NCBI GenBank assembly: GCA_022559985.1
Contig: JAFJTR010000104.1
Span: 1-64,000 of the forward strand
Direction of reading: 5' to 3'
Length of the DNA: 64,000 nt
Origin: Parastagonospora avenae f. sp. tritici 18332-5
Lineage: Eukaryota; Ascomycota; Dothideomycetes; Pleosporales; Phaeosphaeriaceae
How positions within the stretch are numbered: the first letter of the stretch is position 1; every line of letters starts with the position of its first letter. Below the pieces are notes generated by a model. It worked only from the letters and a program-made list of their open reading frames with translations, did not search any database and had not been told where the DNA came from. Below, piece by piece: positions 45,006 to 56,000 of the stretch. A program made the translations under genes and the position numbers.

Positions 45006-46355
45006 CTACTCTTCATCTGAGTCTGCGCCTGAACGTCCTGCCAAAGGTGTAGTCCCTAGACTGTCCAAGCCTCGCTCGGTAATCAGCCTGCCTCCATTCG
45101 CATCGCTCGAGTGAAGAGCGGGTAGGCCGGATTCCTGACGCAACTTCTCATACTCCTCGCCAGTCTTCTGCAGTTGCTCTTGCAGGTACTTCTTCCGCTC
45201 CTCAATTCTCGCTTTGTCGTCCTTGAATTCCTGCAATTTCTGCAGTATCAATTCCTTCCTCTGGCGCTTGGTCTGTATTTCGATGCTCAAGTCCTCCAGT
45301 ATTTCGTCGAGCTGCGGTAGAGGGGTGATCCGAGGAGGTGTCTTCGTGCCGTCTTCTTCGTCTTCGATCTTCTGGCCATATCGACCAGCGCGTGCTTGCG
45401 CTGCAGCGAATGCAGCATTACGCTCCTCGTCTGAGTCTGCCGAGCCGTCGTCATCTGAGCCCTCTGCATCGTTGATAAGCTCTGCCATCTCTGCGCGCCG
45501 TTTTCGCTGCGCTTCACGCTCTGACTTGCGACCTAGAGAGATCTTGCCGTCCTCCACAAAGTCGTCGAACCCCTCTGCCATATCCTCATCCTCGTGTACC
45601 AAGCGCGTCTCGGCATATTTCTCCTTGGGTCGCAGAGAGATCTCATTCCTTCGCTGCCGGAACTCGTCTTCGCCCTCGTCGTCAGATGCCCACGGCCGGT
45701 CTTCCTCATCATCTTGGGCATTCTCCTGCTGCGCCAGACGTCTCCGCCGCGCCTTCTTCTCCAGTATCTCGGCTTGTGTAGGTATGGCGGACGATGTATC
45801 GGTGGGTAGTACACTGATTGGACCAAACTTTGAGGCTATATCGAGCGTCTGCGTCTCCTCTTCTTCTTCGGTAGAAGGTTTGAGGTCTTTTGGCGTAGAA
45901 GGCGTAGAGTTGCGCAGCTCTGCAATGTAGTCCTTGTTGTACGAGGGGCGATCCTCGTCGACTGGTCGTGAAGCCTCAGGAACAAGCGGTGATCGCGCCC
46001 GCAATTGCGCACTCTTTTCCAATGCTATGCGACTCAGGTTCGACTTCTTCGGGGTTACGACTGGTGTCGCATCGCCTGACTCGTCTCCATCATTCCCTTC
46101 AGACTCGCCGGGGCCGAAAGAGATGCGTAAAGAAGAGCGCTTCTTGGCTTTTCCGAATGTCGGTCGCTTGACAACTACAGCGGGAGTTAGCACGGAATGC
46201 CTAATAAGGTCAGAAACGAAGGCCAGTGGTATGCGACAAGGTGAATACTGACCTGTAGGCTTCTGCACTTCGTTGGTCGAGCTTTCTGCGCTCTCTGCCG
46301 AGTCGTCGTATGCGCCAACTTTGCGCGCCACACGCCCTGAACCTGATCGTTTCAT
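45006..46355 (-). CDS. NTR2: NTR2-like spliceosome disassembly factor
   Basis: Two exons (46355-46253, 46174-45006) give 423 residues. In yeast Ntr2 works with Ntr1 and the helicase Prp43 to take apart excised-intron spliceosomes in the nucleus. The protein is highly charged: a basic N-terminus, an acidic middle (DDEEDRPWASDDEGEDEF), then the conserved segment SFGPGESEGNDG early on and a long C-terminal coiled coil (IEIQTKRQRKELILQKLQEF, EERKKYLQEQLQKTGEEYEK). The pattern LAQQENAQDDEEDRPWASDD and FVEDGKISLGRKSEREAQRK fits the nineteen-complex-related protein 2 domain. It is head to head with the SmG gene, 236 nt apart. Confidence 0.85.
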   Translation of the reverse strand: MKRSGSGRVARKVGAYDDSAESAESSTNEVQKPTGQYSPCRIPLAFVSDLIRHSVLTPAVVVKRPTFGKAKKRSSLRISFGPGESEGNDGDESGDATPVVTPKKSNLSRIALEKSAQLRARSPLVPEASRPVDEDRPSYNKDYIAELRNSTPSTPKDLKPSTEEEEETQTLDIASKFGPISVLPTDTSSAIPTQAEILEKKARRRRLAQQENAQDDEEDRPWASDDEGEDEFRQRRNEISLRPKEKYAETRLVHEDEDMAEGFDDFVEDGKISLGRKSEREAQRKRRAEMAELINDAEGSDDDGSADSDEERNAAFAAAQARAGRYGQKIEDEEDGTKTPPRITPLPQLDEILEDLSIEIQTKRQRKELILQKLQEFKDDKARIEERKKYLQEQLQKTGEEYEKLRQESGLPALHSSDANGGRLITERGLDSLGTTPLAGRSGADSDEE

Positions 46356-46591
46356 TGTGATCGTTGATTATGTATGCGATCAATCTTGACGCGATTGGAG
46401 TGAGTGGTTTGAAGTTCTCCAGGCCGCACCACCTCACATGCTCATCTCTTGGCACGGGCCGTCGCCAACGCCGACAAAAAGCTATCCGCGACCAGCTCCG
46501 CAACACCACGCGCGGATACAAGCTTCGACTACCAACACCACCGTTCACACATACTCCCGAATACAAACACACCTAATTATACGCCGTCAAC
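46356..46591. promoter_or_regulatory. Shared divergent promoter, NTR2 / SmG
   Basis: 236 nt between two divergent start codons, both for splicing proteins, so co-regulation through one short promoter is plausible. Confidence 0.6.
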
Positions 46592-47121
46592 ATGCCTCAA
46601 GCACAGCCGGAACTCAAGAAGGTGAGTCCTCCGTGACAACGCAAACTACCTTTACCTAACTTGCACAAGTACCTCGAGAAGCGCGTTCTCGTACAGCTGA
46701 ATGGCAGTCGCAAGGTCATGGGAATCCTGCGAGGATATGATGTACGTTTCCCTCGGTTTCAATGGTCGATCTCCGCTGACCATGTTACAGGTCTACTTGA
46801 ACATTGTCCTCGACGAGGCGCTCGAAGAGAAGGCAGGCGGTGAGAAGGTCCGGATAGGCATGGTCGTTATCCGAGGAAATGCTGTCGTCATGCTTGAAGT
46901 ACGTATAAACTTTCACTTACCACTTCGAAGGGAAGGGGAGGAAGCTGGGAACAGGAAATTAGAGTGGAGGGAGTGGCAGAGGAGAGTGAAGTGGAGGGGA
47001 GGGAGGGGCAGGGAAATAAAAGGGGAGGGGAGGAGGGCCGATCATTTGGATATCGAGGAGTGCTGACTTGACATAGGCACTGGATCGCATCAATCAAGAC
47101 GTCCCCAAGATTGGACGGTAG
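46592..47121 (+). CDS. SMX2: Small nuclear ribonucleoprotein G (SmG)
   Basis: Four exons (46592-46621, 46670-46741, 46791-46898, 47077-47121) give 84 residues. SmG is one of the seven Sm proteins that form the ring on U1, U2, U4 and U5 snRNAs. The Sm1 motif reads KRVLVQLNGSRKVMGILRGY followed by DVYLNIVLDEA, and Sm2 is VVIRGNAVVMLEALDRI. The N-terminus MPQAQPELKKYLEK is typical. The third intron (46899-47076) contains an unusual purine-rich tract. Fungal Sm genes are often intron-rich like this one. Confidence 0.95.
46925..47040 (+). repeat. Polypurine tract in the SmG third intron
   Basis: Nearly 115 nt of the coding strand are G and A, with several runs of GGGAGGGG type. Such tracts can form triplex or G-quadruplex structures in vitro, but function here is unknown. 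Confidence 0.7.
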
Positions 47122-47828
47122 AGACGAGACCGCGGCAGTCTATCAGCGATGATATCGAGGACACAAGGACAGTTGGAGTAGCAGGAATAAAACATCGGTG
47201 TTAGGGCGCAACTCTGTATGGGTATGGCCCTCCTCCATAGCCAAAAGCTTGAAGAAGATAAGTTGACATGTCTGATGTATAGGTCGGGATATTTACGACA
47301 AAAGTACCATCTCACGACCTTTTTAGTAGCAGGCTTGGGGTAAATTGGCACTACAGGGCATAATGCAACGCCCTTTCGAGTGGCCAATCAATAATTAAAA
47401 TACAGTCCCGGAAAGCATCGCAGTTTCTAGTCTATGTGATTGTGTATCGGCTGTTCCATTGACTATGCCCGGATAGGACGACAATGTTACAGAGCGCAGA
47501 CTATCTAACAGCGTGGAGCTATATACAGAGTGTTTCCGCCACATACGAGGTCTAGGGAGAGGCTATACAGCTTCAGACTAATTTAATTCTAGCAACAGAC
47601 TTCGATCAAAATGCAACATGCACCGAGTCTCGTCTCACATCCTGTTTACCTTTACAAACCTCAAACCACTTTCTGCTTTCCAATACCGCGTCCTGCATAG
47701 CTTCAAAGTACTGTCACAATGATCCTACATGACCTCACGAAGCATCGGGACGCATGACTTCCAAAAACAACCATGAACATAGCTTATAGAATTCACACAA
47801 CAATAAGTATCCTCTACATACGACCCAA
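47122..47828. other. Intergenic
   Basis: About 700 nt between convergent gene ends. No gene was seen. Confidence 0.5.
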
Positions 47829-49088
47829 CTATAACCTCGCCTTCTCCGTATGTCCCCTCTTGTACTCCTGCACCAAATCCCACGCAATCTCCGCATACGG
47901 CTTCATCATCGCGCCATAGCTCTTCGCCTGCTCACTACTCGCCTGCCTAAGCGCATACCGCGCCGCAATCCCCTGCATGATAATCGCGCTCCTGTACGTG
48001 CTGAACGCATCGCCCCATGTGAAATCCGAGCGCGGATCCCAGCCCGCCACCTCGCTGTACCACTTGACCAGATCCTCGCGCGTGGGCAGACCCGGCGTCG
48101 CGCCGGGCTGGAAGCCCGTGTGCGCGCGGCCGATGGACTTGGCCTTCTCGCTGGACGCGGTCAGGTAGGGCGCGAGGAGGTTGTTGATGTCGGACAGCGG
48201 GTGGCCGATGGTGGACATTTCCCAATCTAGGATGCCGATGACGCGCGGCTCGGTTTTGTGGAAGACGACGTTGTCGATTTTGTAGTCGCCGTGGACGAAG
48301 GTGGCGCGGTCTTGGGGCTGGGTGGAGGGATCCTTGAAGAAGGCGACCATGTCGTCTTGGTGGGGGATTTTGCCGACGGGCTCGCCGGTTTCTTTGTCTT
48401 TGGCGGCGGCTTGAGACTCGCAGATGGTGTTGAAGGTGGCAATTTGGCGGTTGTAGAAGCCGGAGGGCTTGCCGTAGGTGCTGAGCTTGACGGAGGAGGG
48501 GGAGACGCGGTGGAATTTTGCGAGGGTTGTTATGGCGGAGTGCCACCTGGAGACTGTTAGTATGCGTATGAGAGGGATGGGAGAGGGATGTGTACATCTT
48601 TGTTCGCTCTTCTGGCGTTACGTCTGGAATCACTGGGTCCTCGAAGATGCGGCCGTCGAGGAACTCCATGATGTAGAAGTCGGTACCGATGATCTTGTCA
48701 TCTTGACATAAACAAAAGGTTTTGGGGACAGGGACGTCGGTGTTTTCCAGGGCGTGGAGGATGCGGTATTCGCGGTCGACCTTATGTGCTGTCTATACAC
48801 ACTTCAGCATTGCGCCATCAGCCTCAGATTGATGTCCGTACCTTTGAAAGGAGCTGGCCCGGAGGCTTCTTCCTCATGACGTACTTCTTTCCATTCTTGT
48901 CTGTCAGTTGGTACGTCGGATTTGACTGTCCGTATCCAAACTGCGATCTCATCAGCTACCAGACCGCACCCCACGAATATCGCCAATACCTGCTTAACAT
49001 CCAGGGGAACTTTGATCTCAGGCACGTTTTCAGCTACGTAGCGCTCCAACGAGGCTATATCGATTGGTTGTCGCACTTGGCCGGCCAT
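47829..49088 (-). CDS. APH-family phosphotransferase (ACAD10/11-like kinase domain)
   Basis: Four exons (49088-48990, 48940-48842, 48792-48596, 48546-47829) give 370 residues. It has a protein-kinase-like fold of the aminoglycoside phosphotransferase family, of the kind fused to acyl-CoA dehydrogenase in animal ACAD10/11. Motifs are the glycine-containing [14 protein letters not shown], the ATP-lysine segment [12 protein letters not shown], the catalytic loop [13 protein letters not shown] and the metal-binding [15 protein letters not shown]. All catalytic residues look intact. In ACAD10/11 this domain phosphorylates 4-hydroxy fatty acyl-CoA, so a role in hydroxy-acid breakdown is possible but is inference. 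The first ATG in frame gives [10 protein letters not shown]; an upstream in-frame extension lacks ATG. Confidence 0.88.
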
Positions 49089-50068
49089 GTTTGCATATGG
49101 GGGAGGCTGCGCATCGTGCGAGCGCGGCGCATGATGTAGCTTCGGTGGATGAGCTTTTGCGGAGGCGGAGATGCCGAGGCAAAGGAGCGGGATCGCGCAG
49201 AGGCATGCGGGCCGAACGAGTCGAGGTGCAAGGAGCTGCACGACGCTCGATGTCTCTCGGTTGGTTTACGATGGGGGGTGTTCTGATCCAAGTCTTCGAA
49301 CTTTGGTCATGGCTATAATAGAAAATGACTGTCATGTACAGCTTTGGTGCATCATCACATGACTGCGAGAGATATGCTTCATACCATCGTATCAGTTCAA
49401 TTTCTTATCATGTACATCGCGACTGGGTTGGCTTTATATTCTGCCTGCACATTGTACAGTACAAAGCTGATATAGTCGATGTATGGTCTACACGACGATC
49501 GAACACCTCTCGTCTCCCGCACTGAAGCGAGACTGGCGAAACCTTGCATCCTCTCCCGTACACGTGACACCGCGTCGGATGTGGCACAAACTACACATTA
49601 CAAGGTTCAGCCTCGCAGTTAGTGAGCGACTCGATGAGATAAACAAATAATAGTGGCTCGCATGGTGTTTCGGGTAACGATGATATGGCTTTCGTGCCTT
49701 CATGCTATACCCCTCCGGTTCGCTGTCTAAGTGGACGAAGACACTGGGCGAGCAGAGGACCGTGTCTTCGAGTCAGCAACAACCATGACGCGCAATCAAT
49801 AACGATAACGCTGGGCAATAAATTGAACAAGAGCAACTGCAGCGAAAGCAGCCTCATCAGAACCGGACAAGTCAGGAGAAGAATTAGTGGCGATGGCATT
49901 GAAATAAACATGATCGACCTGCTGTGATTGGCACGCTAAGTTAATCATCCTCGTGGCGGGACCCCTGTGACAACAACTCGACATCTCCCCACAACAAACC
50001 TGCCTTAACTGTTACACTGGTGGCTGCCCTTGTATTACACTCCCGTAGCAAAGCAGCAGCCGGTCGCT
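49089..50068. other. Divergent intergenic region
   Basis: About 980 nt between the APH-family gene and the CLIP-170-like gene, with both promoters expected. No gene was seen. Confidence 0.5.
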
Positions 50069-52523
50069 ATGGCGTTCCAAACACCGAGACGGCTCGGGCA
50101 GCCGAGACCGTCGTTAAAGGTATGCTGGACTACTCTCCCGCCGCCGCAAACGGGAATGCACGCTCACTGTCACCGTTATAGGCCGCAGAATCCTCGCCAA
50201 ACTTATCTCTTACCGCAAGCACTGCATTCCAGCGAAAGGCATCCTTGAACGCGCTGGTTGGCGGCGCATCCCCACCCTCAAGCAGAATGGGCGCAGACGG
50301 GCGGGACATTGGTATCGGCGATGTAGTCGACGTTCCTGGCGGGATGCACGGCACTGTCAAGTTTATTGGCGCCGTGTCCAACAAGAAGGGTGTTTTTGCT
50401 GGTGTCGAGCTCAGCAGAGAGTGGGCATCGCGCGGAAAGAACGATGGGGAGGTCGACGGGTGAGTAAACAAACACAGCTTTGTTCACGCCTGCGCGCAGA
50501 CTTACCTCTGGACAGCAAGCAGTACTTTCGAACCTCGATTCCAGGCTCGGGAATATTCCTGCCCGTGCATCGTGCGCAGAAACGGTCTTCAGCGACTTCG
50601 GACGACTTCCCGCCCACGCCCACCACGCCATCGTATGGCAACAACTTCAGTCTCTCCACCACCACGAAGCCACACTTCAGCCCGGAGACCCCATCGCTAC
50701 CAAAGTTCTCGCAGTCGGTCGGCCCTGGAGCTCGAGCGCCTAGTCCGCAGTTCAAGCCAAAGAGCCGCCCATCTCTTCCGCGCCCAGAATCACCGATCCG
50801 CAGAGCACCAAATCTGACGGCAACACCAGCGCGCAATGGCGGCCTCACCCCATCTGGATTCTCGAGAAGTGCAATTGGCGCCCCTCCAAGGTTTGCGAGC
50901 CCTGCGCCTCCCAGAGCAGCACCAGGCATTCAGAAGCCGCGGACACCTGGGCCACAGCGTCCATATTCAAGGAGCAATTCGCGGATTGGCCAGCACGAGA
51001 CCATCGAGGAGGATGCCGAAGTGACGCCTACAGGCGCATCACGTGCGAGCAACGATTCCATGTCAAGCTACCATGGCCGCCGGCCAACGTCCCGCATGGG
51101 CGCGACTCAGAACCAAAGCGACGAAGTACAGCGGCTTACGAGACTGCTTGAGGAGCGCGACAGGCAACTCAAGGACCAGGCCAACTCTCTCGGCGAGATG
51201 GAGGCAAGCTTGTCCGAAATTCAGAATCTTATGCCGGATGACAATATGGACATGGGATCTGTGCACAGCGGTGAACCCAATGATGTTGCGCAACTACGAG
51301 CACTTCTCCGCGAGAAGAGCGATAAGATCGCCATGCTCACATCCGAGTTCGACGCGCATCGGGCAGACTTCAGGAACACCATCGACACGCTCGAGCAGGC
51401 AAGCACGGCGACAGAGCAAGTCTATGAGAAGAAGGTTGAGCAGCTGCAGGACGAGCTGCACGAATATCGGTCACGGAGTGAGGACGTTGAGACTGTTGCC
51501 ATACAGCTCAAGCAACTAGAAGAACTCGTGCAAGAGCTTGAAGAAGGTCTTGAGGATGCACGACGAGGCGAAGCAGAAGCTCGCGGAGAAGTGGAGTTTC
51601 TCAGAGGCGAGGTGGAGCGTGGCCGATCTGAACTCCGCCGCGAGCGCGAGAAAGCGGCAGCAGCCCTGAAAGATGCAAGTGCAATGGCAGATGCACCACA
51701 TACTCCAGGGCAGCGGGAAGTTGAGCAGCGCGACGACGAGATTCGAGGGCTCAAGGCCATCATCCACTCCTTGAGCTCCGGCGCCGCAGAGGAACATGGC
51801 CGTTCGCCGCTTTCACGCCAGACCTCTTCGACCAGCCCGGAGCAGCTGAAGACAGCACAGGCAAACGCTGAGCGTTTAGAGCGAGAGAAGGAGGAATTGC
51901 GCGGCCTTGTCGAGAGGAAGGCGTTCAGAGAAGAGGAAATGGAGCGTGAGCTGGAGAAGCTGAGAAGCCAGCTGGGTCTTGCTGAGCAGCGCGAGAGTGT
52001 CATCAGCAATGGTCTCTCCGATCATACTGCGACACAAGATAAGCGTGCATCCGAGCGAGACTCAAAGGGAACGGTAGTGAGCTGGAAGGAGCCGTCGCAA
52101 CGTCGCGAACCTGCACCGGCCATGGAGAGCATGCCAGAAACAGACGGTCGCTCTTCAGCCAACAGTAGCGTGCTCTGGTGCGAGATTTGCGAGACTGGCG
52201 GACACGACATCCTCAACTGCTCTGCCATGGGCGGTGACGTTACGCCCAGAGAGAATGGGGCCCGCAATGGCCAGGACGTCGTAATCGAAGGTCTACGAGG
52301 CCTATCAGTCTCCTCAGACCGAGCTCGACCATCCGTGTTGAGCCCTACCAAGCCACCTGGCAGCGCTCCGACCGCGCCTCTACCAATTCCCTCCATGGAC
52401 AACTTCAACTCTTCGCTTGTGCCTCCCAAGGGCGCTGCGGTAGCTGATCCAGACAAGTGGTGTGCTCTTTGCGAGAGCGAGGGTCATGATGTGACGGCGT
52501 GTCCTAACGAAGATGCTTTTTAG
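50069..52523 (+). CDS. CLIP-170-like CAP-Gly microtubule plus-end protein
   Basis: Three exons (50069-50119, 50182-50459, 50516-52523) give 778 residues. It is the fungal homologue of CLIP-170/Bik1/Tip1, which binds microtubule plus ends and influences microtubule stability and dynein loading. The CAP-Gly domain (about 55-130) reads IGDVVDVPGGMHGTVKFIGA and GVFAGVELSREWASRGKNDG, with the GKNDG tubulin-tail motif and GKQYF split by intron 2. A basic Ser/Pro-rich stretch follows, then about 300 residues of coiled coil (from SDEVQRLTRLLEERDRQLKD). The C-terminus has two CCHC zinc knuckles (CEICETGGHDILNC and CALCESEGHDVTAC), a hallmark of CLIP-170 proteins that also bind dynactin p150. Confidence 0.93.
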
Positions 52524-53045
52524 GAGTCCATTTCGAAGAGAGCGTCCTTTTGCGAATGATATCCCATGATTATTCCGATTTACATATATAGCAATAATTA
52601 CTACCACGGGACACTCATCCCTAGACATTTCTAAATTGAATTTACGGCCTGTTAGAATTTGTCCAAGTTTTTCTCTCTTCTGTTGGCATAATAATTCATT
52701 AGAAATTGACATGAATAGATCGCAATAGACAAGCCTATATCCTGGAGTGATTGGATTGGATGTTCCAGGGGTGCAGTGGAGGTAGGCACGTGACGTATCT
52801 GCCTACTGGCCCGCCCGAGCTTCTTAGAATTTCTTTACATCAGTGATATCCTCGTGCCGCTCATTCCATCCCACTCCAGGGCGCGACCACAGCCCAATCC
52901 CTCGAATTCCGCCCCGGTCTTTCTTTCTCTTCTTTCCGCGATTCTATAAAGTGTAGAGTCGCGTAATTATATACGAAAGTCCGCGAGGACAGCCACGAGG
53001 CGAACCTTCAATCGCAAGGCGCGTGAGAGACAGACGACCGCAATC
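52524..53045. promoter_or_regulatory. Intergenic with BRR2 promoter
   Basis: 522 nt upstream of BRR2 with a CACGTGAC word at about 52787-52794, a possible E-box/CRE-like site. A pyrimidine-rich stretch precedes the start, as in many highly expressed fungal genes. Confidence 0.5.
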
Positions 53046-56000
53046 ATGGCGCAGCAAAACCCGAACAACCTCGCGCAATTCAAATATGCGGCAATGTCCA
53101 ATTTGGTCTTGCAGGCGGACAGAAGATTCACAACGCGCCGACCGGACGAGCACACTGGCGATCCCGAGTCGCTTGCAGGTCGCATCAATATTCGGGATAT
53201 GGGAGGGCGCACAGCACGGGACAGGGCGCCTACAGAACAAAAGAAGCCCAAGGGCCCTGGTATCGAGCGTGGTAGCTTGACAGAGGGTGGCGACGTCCTA
53301 GACCGCGAACAGCGCAAAAGGAAACGAGAGGATGGCGCAGCCTTTGGAGCTTCCGCCACAGTCGACTTCAATATCGAGGGCCTAACCTACAAGCCACGGA
53401 CACCTGCGACTCGTGCTACCTTCGAACTCATCACTACCATAGTGAGCAAGTCCCTCGGAGACGTCCCGGTCGCGACTACCAGAAGTGCTGCCGATGCGGT
53501 GCTGGAATTCTTAAAGGACGATAGCCTGAAAGATTTTGACAAGAAGAAGGAGGTTGACGATCTTCTGGGTACATCCATGGGCGCAAAAGAGTTCAATGAG
53601 CTGGTCAACCTCGGCAAGAAAATCTCCGACTACAACACGCAAGATGATGATGAGGAGAAGGACGAAGTAATGGGTGACGATGATGGCGCCGAGAATGATG
53701 ACAACCAAGGTGTAGCAGTCGTGTTCGACGAAGACGAAGACGATGAAGAAGGCGCCCAGACATTTGAGGTCCGCGACGCGGACACGTCTGACGAGGAAGA
53801 TGAGGCGGAGACTGCAGTCGAGCAGATTGGCGGCGAAGATGGGAACTTCGGTGGAATGGCGGATACGGAAGAGATGGTCATACAGGGTGATGTAGCAGCG
53901 TCGACAGACCGGAAAGGAGATGGCGACCAGCTTATCCCCGCACATGAGATTGATGCCTTCTGGTTGCAACGGCAAATTGGACAAGTGTACGAGGACGCGC
54001 ATACCCAGCAGGAGAAGACACAGGACGCGCTGAACATGCTTGCGGGGCTCGACGAGGATGGTGAAGAGAAGCCATTGCGCGAAATCGAAAACGATCTCAT
54101 GGAACTTTTCGACTACGAACACCACGAGCTCGTGGCAAAACTCGTGCTCAACCGAGATCGGGTGGTTTGGGTCACACGATGGCGACGAGCCGCAGAAGAC
54201 AAGGACGAGCGAACGGCTGTTGAGCGAGAGATGAAGGCTGCCGGACAGCAACAAATCCTGCAGGAACTGCGCGCAAGGGAAACTGGTGTCAAGACGGAGG
54301 ATGGAGGGCAAGGAAAGATGAAATTCAACCTGAAGGACATCAGCTTGCCTGAAATCAAGGATGAAGACATGACAGACGCCCCACGGCCTGACGGAGTGGT
54401 TGGTGGTCTTCAGCCCTCTAGCCGACTCGTCAACTTGGACAACATTGTTTTCGACCAGGGCAATCATCTCATGACCAACCCCAGCGTTAAGCTGCCACAA
54501 GGATCAACGCGCCGCCAGTTCAAGGGCTACGAAGAGATCCATGTGCCTGCACCCAAGGCGAAGCGCGACCCCAGCGAGAGGCTTATGCCTACTTCTGAAC
54601 TGCCAGACTGGGCAACACCAGGTTTCGGTAACTCGAAATCGCTCAATCGTATTCAGACGAAGTGCTTTCCCACAGCTTTCAACGACGATGGCAACATGCT
54701 CATTTGTGCTCCGACTGGTTCCGGAAAGACCAACGTTGCTATGCTTACCATGCTACGCGAGATTGGCAAGCATCGAAACCCAGCAACCGGAGAGATTGCT
54801 CTCGACGACTTCAAGATCATCTACATTGCTCCGCTCAAAGCGCTTGTAGCGGAACAAGTCGGTAACTTTGGCAAGCGTCTGGAGCCCTACGGCATCAAGG
54901 TTGCCGAGCTTACGGGTGATCGTCAGCTCACCAAGCAGCAAATTGCAGAGACGCAGATCATCGTTACCACTCCAGAGAAGTACGATGTTATCACACGCAA
55001 GGCCACGGATACCAGCTACATTAACCTGGTTCGTCTGATCTGTATCGACGAGATTCATCTTCTCCACGACGAACGTGGTCCCGTCATTGAGAGCATTGTC
55101 AGCAGGACCCTGCGTAGGAGCGAGCAGACTGGCGATCACGTACGAATTGTTGGTCTCAGTGCCACCCTTCCCAACTACCGCGATGTGGCAAGCTTCTTGC
55201 GTGTCGATCCTGATAAGGGCCTGTTCCACTTCGATGGAACTTTCCGACCGTGTCCGTTGAAGCAAGAATTCATTGGTGTCACAGACAAGAAGGCGATTAA
55301 GCAACTCAAGCAGATGAATGACGTCTGTTACACAAAGGTCCTCGAACAGGTCGGCGAGCACCGGAATCAAATGCTCATCTTTGTGCACTCTCGTAAAGAG
55401 ACCGCAAAGACCGCCAAGTACATCCGTGACAAAGCTCTAGAGGAAGAATCGATCGGCAAAATCTTGCGCTCTGATGCTGCCAGTCGAGAGATTCTGCGGG
55501 AAGAATCTGAAGCTGTCCAGAACGCCGATCTCAAGGATGTCATGCCTTATGGTTTCGGTATTCATCACGCTGGTATGTCGCGAGCAGACCGTACGATCGT
55601 CGAGGATCTGTTCGCAGATGGCTCGATCCAGGTGCTTGTCTGCACAGCAACTCTAGCCTGGGGTGTCAATTTGCCAGCACATACCGTCATTATCAAGGGA
55701 ACCCAAATCTACTCTCCTGAAAAGGGTAGCTGGGTTGAACTGAGTCCTCAAGATGTGCTGCAAATGCTCGGTCGTGCTGGTCGTCCTCAGTACGATACCT
55801 ATGGTGAAGGTATTATCATTACGACGCAAGCTGAGATCCAGTACTACCTGTCCCTCCTCAATCAACAACTCCCAATTGAGTCTCAGCTCGTCGGCAAGTT
55901 AGCGGACAATCTGAACGCCGAAATCGTTCTGGGCAACGTACGCACCAGGGACGAGGCTGTTGACTGGTTGGGCTACACATACCTCTTTGTGCGTATGCTC

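Noticed and set aside
45214..45930. Serine-rich plus-strand frame opposite NTR2
   Set aside because: Poly-Ser arises from the complement of the acidic codons in NTR2.
46925..47040. Considered as a CRISPR-like or satellite repeat
   Set aside because: It is a low-complexity purine tract without a fixed unit or spacers; CRISPR arrays are not expected in a fungal nuclear genome.
53511..54500. Minus-strand open frame of about 329 codons inside BRR2
   Set aside because: It is antisense to conserved acidic and helicase coding sequence, with hydrophobic composition typical of the complement of Glu/Asp/Lys codons.
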